The translations under genes and the position numbers were made by a program. DNA of 64,000 nt, taken from contig NZ_CP036292.1 of the NCBI RefSeq assembly GCF_007751715.1, positions 186,001 to 250,000 of the forward strand, written 5' to 3'. The DNA is from Rosistilla oblonga (GTDB lineage Bacteria; Planctomycetota; Planctomycetia; Pirellulales; Pirellulaceae). Position 1 is the first letter of the stretch, and every line of letters starts with the position of its first letter. The notes below the pieces were generated by a model that did not search any database, had not been told where the DNA came from, and saw only the letters and a list, made by a program, of their open reading frames with translations. Shown in pieces: positions 25,562-33,386 of this stretch.

Positions 25562-27175
25562 TTATTCAATGGTGACCAGATCACCAACCGAAGCGTCCAC
25601 GACAATTCCTGGATTGTTGTAAGGCGTCATCTCAACTTCGGTTTGCACCGCAGAGGCTCCGATGAACTCTTCGCGGCGAATCAGTACTTCCAGGGTTAAG
25701 ACGCCGCCGATCATCAGTCGGTCGCCGGTTGCCAATAGTGAGGGCTGATCGTTGGAGAGTCGGCGACCGTTGAGATGGGTGCCCACTGCACTTCGGTCGA
25801 TTGCGAAGTAGTCATTTCCAATTCGGTGGATTTCGAGATGTTGCCGACTGAGCTTGCGAGTTTTCGCTTCGGAACCGGGGACCCGGATCACAAAGTCGTT
25901 TCCTTCTTCGGGCCCTTGGCCCGGCTTGCGACGCTGACGACCGACCCGAACGATTTTTGCACTCCGCGGGGCATGGTATGCGTATGGGGATCCGGCAACC
26001 TGCAGATACAGTTGACTGAAGAGTCGATTGGCCGAAGTTTGCGATTCGCTGGAGGATGCATCGGACGGGCTTTGCTGTTCCGTCAACAGCGCGACCGCGT
26101 CGGGAAAGCCAGGAGCGACGCGAAGGACTTCGTTCGCCAGATGCTTCCCGGTCTCGATGTCCCCACCGGCAGTTGCCTGTTCGGCACTCGCCATGTGCGT
26201 CTGAACCTGAAACAACCATTGCGCCCGTTTTGCTTGATAGCCTGAAAACGCAATTCGGCGTTGGTTGCGATACTGATGAATGTTCCAAACATCGACGCCG
26301 TAAGCGAAGGCCGAACAGAGCGAGAACAATAGCAAGATCGGACCATATAGATCCATGATGCCTAGCGATGCCACATACTCAAACGCGGGCAAACGACGCT
26401 GTGTTCGCATCTGGTACAGCACGGCCAAACGCAGTTGCGCCGAGTCGTTTGTTATCACGACGCTCAAATGGTTGCCGCCACTCTCTTGAATTTGCGGATA
26501 GGTCGCTTCTCGCCATTGCTGGATTCCAATCGCTTCTTCGGAAACGATTTCCAACGGCAAACGATTTGCCAAATCACTCGCCACCTGGATGTCGCCGGGG
26601 GAATCCGCAACCAGATAAACTTTGACGCGTTCGACGAGACCCGACGGTAGCGTGGTCCAGTGCGTTGAACTCGCTTCGCCGGAATTCGAGAACGCCTGCT
26701 CGCAATCGTCCGACCACGATTGCAACCAAGCCGTGCGGTCAATGCGAAACGCAAATCCCAGCAATCCGGTCACGACGATCGTTGCAAGCATCAACGCCAG
26801 TCGGTGTTTGCGGATTGCGGGTGGCAGTTCGTCTTGCTTCGGCGGCAATACGGTAGGGATGTCAAACGCTGGCAGCGGGCTAGCGCCGGGCCCGATCGCT
26901 GCATCGCTTTGTGTCTGATCGCCTTCTTGGGTCGGCCCATAATTCGATTGCAAAACTCGGCGGCAACCCGAGCATCGCACCGCGTCTGCAAGGTTTGTCT
27001 CGCCGCAATGAGAACAGGTTTGCGGTTGGTCGGTGCCGTCTTGTTCCGGTTCAGCCGTAGGACCAATCTCAATTTTCAGCACTCTCCGGCATTGAACGCA
27101 GCGGACAGCGTCAGCTTTGTTTTCCGATTGGCAATGAGGGCAAATCGCTTCGCCGGCAGGTAGGGACGCAGACAT
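25562..27175 (-). CDS. Zinc-ribbon / transmembrane / FHA domain protein
   Basis: A 537-residue protein. Two Cys4 zinc ribbons open it (C12/C15/C26/C29 and C54/C57/C68/C71). A Pro-rich linker, a membrane helix (about 126-143), a 100-residue external segment, a second helix near 240-262 and a cytoplasmic helical part follow. A C-terminal FHA domain begins at about 411, with S-R-Q-H (443-446) and G-T-H-L-N-G (465-470), the conserved phosphothreonine-binding positions. ATG 27175 overlaps the preceding stop as TGATG. FHA domains bind phosphothreonine peptides, so this protein should dock to a phosphorylated partner, plausibly the kinase encoded next. The final 13 residues resemble the C-terminus of the TPR membrane protein. 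Confidence 0.85.
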   Translation of the reverse strand: MSASLPAGEAICPHCQSENKADAVRCVQCRRVLKIEIGPTAEPEQDGTDQPQTCSHCGETNLADAVRCSGCRRVLQSNYGPTQEGDQTQSDAAIGPGASPLPAFDIPTVLPPKQDELPPAIRKHRLALMLATIVVTGLLGFAFRIDRTAWLQSWSDDCEQAFSNSGEASSTHWTTLPSGLVERVKVYLVADSPGDIQVASDLANRLPLEIVSEEAIGIQQWREATYPQIQESGGNHLSVVITNDSAQLRLAVLYQMRTQRRLPAFEYVASLGIMDLYGPILLLFSLCSAFAYGVDVWNIHQYRNQRRIAFSGYQAKRAQWLFQVQTHMASAEQATAGGDIETGKHLANEVLRVAPGFPDAVALLTEQQSPSDASSSESQTSANRLFSQLYLQVAGSPYAYHAPRSAKIVRVGRQRRKPGQGPEEGNDFVIRVPGSEAKTRKLSRQHLEIHRIGNDYFAIDRSAVGTHLNGRRLSNDQPSLLATGDRLMIGGVLTLEVLIRREEFIGASAVQTEVEMTPYNNPGIVVDASVGDLVTIE

Positions 27176-29247
27176 CAACTGTGTACCTCAATCGATAATT
27201 CACCGAGGAGAAAATTCTGTTGTTCGCCTATCGATTGCCCCTCATCATTCGATTCGTCCAGATTCATCCGCCAGCGAATCTCCTGTTTCGAATCGAGGAT
27301 AAACCCCGAGTTCTTTGCTTCTTCCGGCAATGCGGCTCGATCGCAATCGCGAAGAATCAAAGCCAGCGGCATCCGATCTTCGCTTGCGATACACCAACGG
27401 GATGTTTCCTCTGCTCCTTCGCCCGTGGCAAACCAAGCAAATTGCTGCTTCTCAGCGTTTGCGGTTTGAAACAACAATCGCACTTCGTTAGCCAGTTCCA
27501 CATGCTCGCCCGAATTCAATTGCCGCTTCCCGGAAATGGGCTGGTCGTCGACGGTCGTACCGTGGCGAGAGTTCAAGTCTTCGAGTGCGATCGATTGGTT
27601 CTGTCGATTGATGGTCACGCGAGAGTGCTGGTTGCTGACGTTTCTTGAAGCTCCTGGAAGCGTAAAGGAACAATTCGGGTCTCGGCCAAAAACTGCTTCC
27701 GGTCCAAACGCACAATGGGCTTCCCAGTTAGCTCCCGCCACAAAGACAAGGCACTTCTTCGTTTCCTCGGCTGAAACAGGAACTGCCGGCGTCGTCGGAT
27801 GAGTTGTCACATCAGCCGACGACGGGGTGAAGGGGAAGGGTTGGGCGGTGTTGATCGGCGGCTGTGTCGACGCGAAGGTGGTTGTTGGTTGCGATGTCAT
27901 ACGACGCAGCAGCAAAGCAGTCGCCGCGAACACAAACATCGCGATACCGACCAACAACCACCGATAGGAACGCCCGCTTGTCGATTGGCCCGCGGGGACG
28001 GTAGCCACAACTGGCTCGGGCATGGCGGATGTTGCAAGCTGCATCTCCGCAGTTCCGACTTCCAACCCGGTGGGGAAGAAATAGAAGTCCCCCTCGCCGT
28101 CAAGCCAGCCGCCTCGGGGATCTTGCCGAACGTTTTCCAATTGTCGAATGCGGCGTGGAATAAATGCAAAGAGCTCGCTGGCGGTGAACAATCTTCGATC
28201 TTCTTCCGCACCGGGGCCATGTTTCAACGCATCCAACAGCACGCTGGTGAACGGCGAATGATCGCTGGCACCTACAGAGTCCGCTGCGACCTGTGTCGCC
28301 TGGGCGGCTGCGATCGCTTGCAAAGCCGGGGCATGGAACAACGTTTCACGCAGTCCGCGATTAACTCCCGCCGATCGAGAGCTGTGGAAGTTGAACACCT
28401 CACCCGAATGACAACTATCGAGAATTACCAGCTTGTGTCTCGCCAAGCAGTAGTCCTGCAGCATTCGCATCATGTCATCGATACGCAAGCAGGTGACTGG
28501 ATCGACACCTTTCCCTTCGATCACGTGTAGGTCCGATGGATACAGCATCCCGACGTATGACTCTTCTTTCTGGCTGTACCTTTGCTGTCGCACGCCATGT
28601 CCGGCGTAAAAAACGAGCACGCTGTCGTCTTCATGCACGATCGAAGGATCGCCCAGGAACGCGGAGCCGAATTGGCTGCGGATCTTTTGCAGCGTGGCAT
28701 CCTGGCCGAGCAGCAAATGCACGTTGGCGTCAGCGAATCCGTAGTGATCGACCAACATGTCGCGAACAGCCTGGGCATCCTGTTCCGCCGTCTCCAGACG
28801 CGGCACTTCGATCTGCGCGTCGGGATCGAGCGAGTCGTAGTTGATGCCAACGATAACCGCATGCTGTTGCCGATAACGCAGCGGTTTGACACCACCGCGC
28901 CGTGAGTCGGCGTTACAAGGCAGTCCGCCCAGCAACGCCAGCAGGATGACGTTGCAGACACACGACCTGATGAGAGCGAAGCTACGGTGTGCTATCCGTC
29001 TCATCTCGATATCTTGCTTTCTGTTGGACAAGTAACACTTGACGGTGTCAGAGTATGCGCCAAGACGGATTTTCTGTAGCAAGATCCAGTCCTTTCTCTT
29101 CAGCCCCGATCGATACATGTTGGCGTCACCAGATTTCAGACCTTGGCTTCGATCGCTTGCCCAGCCGCCAACGGCCGAGAAATCATTGCGTTTTAGGGTG
29201 CGCAACCAACTTGTGAAATGTCGCGTTAGTCGCTTGAACCGATTCAT
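27175..29247 (-). CDS. Membrane caspase-like (C14) protease fused to FHA domain
   Basis: A 690-residue protein. ATG 29247 overlaps the upstream stop as ATGA and has GGAG nine bases ahead. This start is preferred, although the hydrophobic segment is then at residues 95-113 behind an 82-residue basic N-terminus; an ATG at 29004 would make that segment a signal peptide. The caspase domain covers about 125-370: H217 in Y-A-G-H-G and C279 in L-D-S-C-H-S-G form the dyad. A membrane helix lies at 429-447. A C-terminal FHA domain follows (G-R at 521, S-N-Q-H at 538-541, N-S-R-H-G-T at 559-564). It probably cleaves after a basic or acidic residue, as metacaspase- and caspase-like enzymes do, and is gated by phosphothreonine binding; the gating is inference. 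Confidence 0.88.
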   Translation of the reverse strand: MNRFKRLTRHFTSWLRTLKRNDFSAVGGWASDRSQGLKSGDANMYRSGLKRKDWILLQKIRLGAYSDTVKCYLSNRKQDIEMRRIAHRSFALIRSCVCNVILLALLGGLPCNADSRRGGVKPLRYRQQHAVIVGINYDSLDPDAQIEVPRLETAEQDAQAVRDMLVDHYGFADANVHLLLGQDATLQKIRSQFGSAFLGDPSIVHEDDSVLVFYAGHGVRQQRYSQKEESYVGMLYPSDLHVIEGKGVDPVTCLRIDDMMRMLQDYCLARHKLVILDSCHSGEVFNFHSSRSAGVNRGLRETLFHAPALQAIAAAQATQVAADSVGASDHSPFTSVLLDALKHGPGAEEDRRLFTASELFAFIPRRIRQLENVRQDPRGGWLDGEGDFYFFPTGLEVGTAEMQLATSAMPEPVVATVPAGQSTSGRSYRWLLVGIAMFVFAATALLLRRMTSQPTTTFASTQPPINTAQPFPFTPSSADVTTHPTTPAVPVSAEETKKCLVFVAGANWEAHCAFGPEAVFGRDPNCSFTLPGASRNVSNQHSRVTINRQNQSIALEDLNSRHGTTVDDQPISGKRQLNSGEHVELANEVRLLFQTANAEKQQFAWFATGEGAEETSRWCIASEDRMPLALILRDCDRAALPEEAKNSGFILDSKQEIRWRMNLDESNDEGQSIGEQQNFLLGELSIEVHS

Positions 29248-32200
29248 CGCCAATCTCCACTCAGTGAAAACGCGGCCCAGAATTGGGGCGATAGGCGGTT
29301 GGGGTGTGTTTTGTTTTTCGCCGGGCGGACGCGGCGGTCTCCGCGAAACGATTCGTTATCGAGGACTTCTTCGGGGTGATTTAGTAGATGCAACTGAGCC
29401 TCACGCAGCGCGTCGAGCTTGCTCATCTTCTTTTCCCATAGATTGCGATAGAAGCGTTCCATCAGCAACTTTGTCGCCACGTCGCCAACCTGCCACAAAC
29501 TGGCGACCGTCGATCGTGCACCGGCAACTTGAAACGATCGCTGCACGCCCAATAAGCCCTCGCCGCCAGCAACTTCGCCCAGCCCCGTTTCGCATGCGGA
29601 AAGGACCACGAGGTCGACGTGATCCAAACGCAGTGCAGCGATTTCATCCGCAGTGAGAATGCCATCGTCTTGGTCCAGTTCCGGTTTTCGATTGGCACCA
29701 CTAAACGCCAGTCCCGACAACAATCCGGGGTTAAAGCCACGAACGATCTGGTCTCGTTCCGAAGCGAGCCGTTGCATGTCGCTACGTTTCGCGTCGCCGG
29801 CCAATGCAGATTTCTTATCCGCAGCGGCGAAGAATCCGTGAGTTGCCAGATGCAACGTGCGATACTGTGGCGCTGCTGCTCGAAACGCATGCTCGGTTGC
29901 TTCGTCTTGACCAAGCGACTTGATATCTGCGGAACTCGCATCCGCCTGTTGGCTGAAGACCGATTTAATCGTCGCGATTTCGCCGACAGTTCCGGGCAGG
30001 TTGGCGAAATGTGTATCGGATCCGCGAACCAATGCTGTGCTCAAGGAATTTAATGCGATCTTCTCTGCCTGGTTCGACTCGGCGTCGTAGTTCACGTCGC
30101 CCATCACAAGCAAGCTGTTTGTCGATTGCTCGGGAGGTTGACCAGCGACCAACGAGGGCAACAGTTGGGGGACGGGAATGAACGCGAGCCGATGGTCCTC
30201 GACCAAATACGTGTCCGGCTTCTTCCCAGGCAGGGCCTGCAGTGGAAGTCGCCCTAAAACGCCATCGACGGAAACCAACACAAGATCGGTGATCCCGAGG
30301 TGCTTTTCTAGCGGCTCCCAGATCGCTTTGCGTAGGCTCTGTCCCGCCGCAACTCCGTCTCGGGAAGTTCCAAACGATTGTCGCCAAGTGTCGATTGCTT
30401 CGCTGATAGGAGCGACCGGGCCTAGATCCAACAATGCGATCGGTTGATCCTTGCGGATCACGAATGCTATTAAACTCCGAACCCAACGATGGTCTTTGTT
30501 GGTGATTTCATCGGGGTTTGGGCGTGAATACTCAACGAAGTCCACAAGAGTTGCGTCGGGTGGAAGTGCGGTGAGCAAATCCTCCAGCGCAACGGGATCT
30601 TGGGCATTGCGGAACGTCACGCTTTGCTGACTCAATTCCGCCTCGAGTTGCTCTTTCTCTGCCGTCAGGTCTGTGATTTGACGCTTCCACGAATCTTGAG
30701 TTTTGGGGTCGGGGAAGATCCGCGACAACGAAGCCAAACGTGTGGCGGTTTGCTGAAGATTTTTAAATAACGGAGCTAGTTCTTCATCGTCGACAACGGT
30801 TCGCATTTGCTGTTGCCGCACCGATGTCGCACCTTTCCAACTGAGGACTTCGCGAAATGCGCGCGTCTGAAATTGTTCAGCATCAACGACCATCGCGAGA
30901 TACGAGTCCAATTGATAACGGATACTACCGGCCATCACCAATTGCTGACGCTCCGATTGGATGATCGCGGCAGTATCTAGCCCGGCACGTGCAGCGTGCA
31001 AACTGTTTCGAAACAGTGGGTCGGCGAGTGCGAAGTCTTTACGAGTGTAGAATATCGCAGCGAGATCATATCGTAATCCGAAGGTTTGCGGATGTTGATC
31101 TCCTAGGATGGTTGTTGACGTCTCAATGGCTTGCCGGAGCAATCGCTGAGCAGTTTCCAAATCGCCCGTCCTAGCGGCGAGTAAGGCCAAACCGCGTGTC
31201 ACACTCAGATACTGCTGGTGTTCGTCACCGAATACTTCTAGGACCAAATCGCGGGCGCGTTGTAAATGAGTTTTCGCCTGCTCGTACTCACCGACATCGA
31301 GATAGAACTGCCCGATTTGGACAAGTTCCTGCACATACTTTGGATGCGATTCACCGAAGTTCTGTTTGTAAACAGACAACGCATCCTGGAATGCGGCCTC
31401 TGCCTTCTCAGTTTCGCCCATGGAAGCCAAGGTTGAGGCAAGATTGGATGTGCTAGTTACACTATCGGGATGTTCATTACCGAGTATTTTTCGGACGATC
31501 GCATTGGATTGCCGATAGAGCCCCGCTGCTTTGGCCCCATCCCCCATCCCTGAATAGAAGCTGGCGAGACTGTCGAGGCTCTCGGCGTAATGGACGGAAT
31601 GCTCGCCAAAACTCTGTTTGCGAATTTTGAGTGCCTCTTGGAAGAGCTTTTCTGCTTCGACGAAATTCGCTTGGTCGAGCCGCAAGGTCGCCAATTCATC
31701 GAGACAGGTAGCGTAGGTCGGGTGCTGCACGCCAACGACTCGGCTGTTTAGCAATTCGATAGCTTGTTGCAACAATTTTTCAGCTTGCTCAAAATCCCCT
31801 TCGACCCTGCACAGGCTGGACAAATCGCTCAGAGCGCGAGCGTAGGATGGATGTGATTTTTCACGAGCACGTGATAGCAGATGCAGTGTTTCTTCGAGCA
31901 GTTTGCGAGCATTATCGTGATCACCCTTGGTTCGATAGTTCCTGGCAAAATCATTCAGGCAAGCCGCGTAATTAGGATCTTGCTTGCCTTGATTTCGCTC
32001 AATGAGTGCGAGCGTTTCCTTGTACGCCGCTTCCGCCTTGGTGTATTCCCCTCGATTGCTGTAAACAATCGCAAGATCGCCGAGCATGCGTTGGTACTCG
32101 GGATGCTCTTTGCCGACCGTGTTTTCGGTGATCGTTAACGCTTGATTGTAGAACGCTTCGGCTTCATCAAAACGTCCCATCGCCATGTAATTGCGTGCTA

Positions 32201-33062
32201 AGTCGCCTAGTGTTTCCTGCACGCTTGCATCGGCTTCACCGACAGACTGCATGAGAACCTCTAACGCCTTTTCTAAGCTTGTTATCGCACCCTGGTATTC
32301 GCCACGGCTGTTTGCCAGTAATGCCCATGTGATGAGGCAACTGGCATACTGAGGGTGTTGGTCGCCAAAGAGAATCTCGCGAATACGGAGCGCTTCGCGG
32401 GCAAGTGGTTCGGCGGCTTGGTAGTGATGGATGGTCGAGTACGCAAGCGATAACCTTTCCATCGTTTCGGCAGTCTGCGGATGCATCTCACCTAGTATCG
32501 ACTTCTCGATCTTAAGTGCCTTCTTGCCTGAATCGATCGCTCTAAGATAGTCTCCGGCCTCTTCAAAGATTCGTTGTTCCTGACGCAATTCCTCCGCTTG
32601 CTTGAGGCTCTCGCGTTGTTTCGGTGTAAGTTCCTGATAGATTTGCACGTCCTTGAGATGCAATCGAGTTTCTGCGGTTCGCCAGTCATTTTCCCCGAGG
32701 GCTGGTTCGATGATTTGCAACGCTTCGGTGAGCGATGTCTCGGCACCAGCAAAATCATCGACGCGACGCTGAAGCTCTGACAGCATAACTAACAGTTGAG
32801 CGGTATCGACACTTGGTCCGCCAGTAATCCGTCGTTGCATGGTGAGCAACCGCTGCATCGTTTCAATCGCCTTGTCCAGTTCACCATTCACTTGGTGCTG
32901 CTGGGCCTGCTGCATTAAACCCTGCATCGTCTCCAGTGTTTGCTCGCTTTCTACTTCGCGAAGCTGAGCATGGACTGTCGAGTTCAGGCACATCGTCGCA
33001 GCGATAGCAAAGACACAGGCGAAATGCCACAGCGAAAACTTAAAGCGGAACGGTATGTTCAT
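29244..33062 (-). CDS. Secreted TPR-CHAT protease
   Basis: A 1272-residue protein with a signal peptide (W-H-F-A-C-V-F-A-I-A-A-T, cleavage near 33). Residues 40-690 hold a long run of kinesin-light-chain-type TPRs of about 42 residues, each with a G-x-x-H-P-x-x-A pattern. A helical linker follows, and the CHAT protease domain spans about 860-1272. The dyad is H1075 in H-L-A-T-H-G and C1157 in L-S-A-C-E-T-G, followed by the V-A-S-L-W-Q-V element. CHAT domains are caspase/separase relatives. The TPR-CHAT layout is shared with the Craspase protease of type III-E CRISPR, but no gRAMP effector is present here. The stop overlaps the next start (ATGA), so it is coupled with the FHA-caspase. Confidence 0.92.
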   Translation of the reverse strand: MNIPFRFKFSLWHFACVFAIAATMCLNSTVHAQLREVESEQTLETMQGLMQQAQQHQVNGELDKAIETMQRLLTMQRRITGGPSVDTAQLLVMLSELQRRVDDFAGAETSLTEALQIIEPALGENDWRTAETRLHLKDVQIYQELTPKQRESLKQAEELRQEQRIFEEAGDYLRAIDSGKKALKIEKSILGEMHPQTAETMERLSLAYSTIHHYQAAEPLAREALRIREILFGDQHPQYASCLITWALLANSRGEYQGAITSLEKALEVLMQSVGEADASVQETLGDLARNYMAMGRFDEAEAFYNQALTITENTVGKEHPEYQRMLGDLAIVYSNRGEYTKAEAAYKETLALIERNQGKQDPNYAACLNDFARNYRTKGDHDNARKLLEETLHLLSRAREKSHPSYARALSDLSSLCRVEGDFEQAEKLLQQAIELLNSRVVGVQHPTYATCLDELATLRLDQANFVEAEKLFQEALKIRKQSFGEHSVHYAESLDSLASFYSGMGDGAKAAGLYRQSNAIVRKILGNEHPDSVTSTSNLASTLASMGETEKAEAAFQDALSVYKQNFGESHPKYVQELVQIGQFYLDVGEYEQAKTHLQRARDLVLEVFGDEHQQYLSVTRGLALLAARTGDLETAQRLLRQAIETSTTILGDQHPQTFGLRYDLAAIFYTRKDFALADPLFRNSLHAARAGLDTAAIIQSERQQLVMAGSIRYQLDSYLAMVVDAEQFQTRAFREVLSWKGATSVRQQQMRTVVDDEELAPLFKNLQQTATRLASLSRIFPDPKTQDSWKRQITDLTAEKEQLEAELSQQSVTFRNAQDPVALEDLLTALPPDATLVDFVEYSRPNPDEITNKDHRWVRSLIAFVIRKDQPIALLDLGPVAPISEAIDTWRQSFGTSRDGVAAGQSLRKAIWEPLEKHLGITDLVLVSVDGVLGRLPLQALPGKKPDTYLVEDHRLAFIPVPQLLPSLVAGQPPEQSTNSLLVMGDVNYDAESNQAEKIALNSLSTALVRGSDTHFANLPGTVGEIATIKSVFSQQADASSADIKSLGQDEATEHAFRAAAPQYRTLHLATHGFFAAADKKSALAGDAKRSDMQRLASERDQIVRGFNPGLLSGLAFSGANRKPELDQDDGILTADEIAALRLDHVDLVVLSACETGLGEVAGGEGLLGVQRSFQVAGARSTVASLWQVGDVATKLLMERFYRNLWEKKMSKLDALREAQLHLLNHPEEVLDNESFRGDRRVRPAKNKTHPNRLSPQFWAAFSLSGDWR

Positions 33063-33083
33063 CGGAATGGACTATCTCCAATC

Positions 33084-33275
33084 TCACACGAAGTGAACGG
33101 GGGCGGTAAATAGTTGAGCTGTCTGGATCAATTCCTGAATCGCCGTGGCCGATTTTTCGTCGATCCCAATCACCGGTTGGGCGTCTGCAGAGGTAAACAG
33201 GAACGCGGCGAAGACGAGTGTCAAACTTCCGATCAACCGCTGCGTAGATGGCATCATATTGTGTCCGGTTTTCAT
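33084..33275 (-). CDS. Small secreted protein, unknown
   Basis: A 63-residue open frame in the 324-base gap between the caspase and TPR-CHAT genes. Residues 12-32 form a convincing signal peptide (L-I-G-S-L-T-L-V-F-A-A-F-L-F, ending S-A-D-A), leaving a mature peptide of about 31 residues with I-D-E-K-S-A-T-A-I-Q-E-L-I. It ends 21 bases before the TPR-CHAT start, as expected for an operon member. The ribosome-binding site is weak. No family is recognised. It might be an inhibitor, a substrate or a chance frame; the signal peptide and spacing favour a real gene. Confidence 0.5.
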   Translation of the reverse strand: MKTGHNMMPSTQRLIGSLTLVFAAFLFTSADAQPVIGIDEKSATAIQELIQTAQLFTAPVHFV

Positions 33276-33386
33276 TATTTTCGATTTCTATTTTCTGTTA
33301 CCGCATTGCGACGTCGTATTCCAAGTTGCAGGCGACAAGCGGTTTGTATGTTCTGAAGTTTGCAGCGGTCCGTTGCCGGGGTGATC

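Noticed and set aside
29244-33062. Type III-E CRISPR Craspase component
   Set aside because: TPR-CHAT architecture is similar, but no gRAMP (Cas7-11) gene and no repeat array lie in the window, and the protein has a signal peptide.
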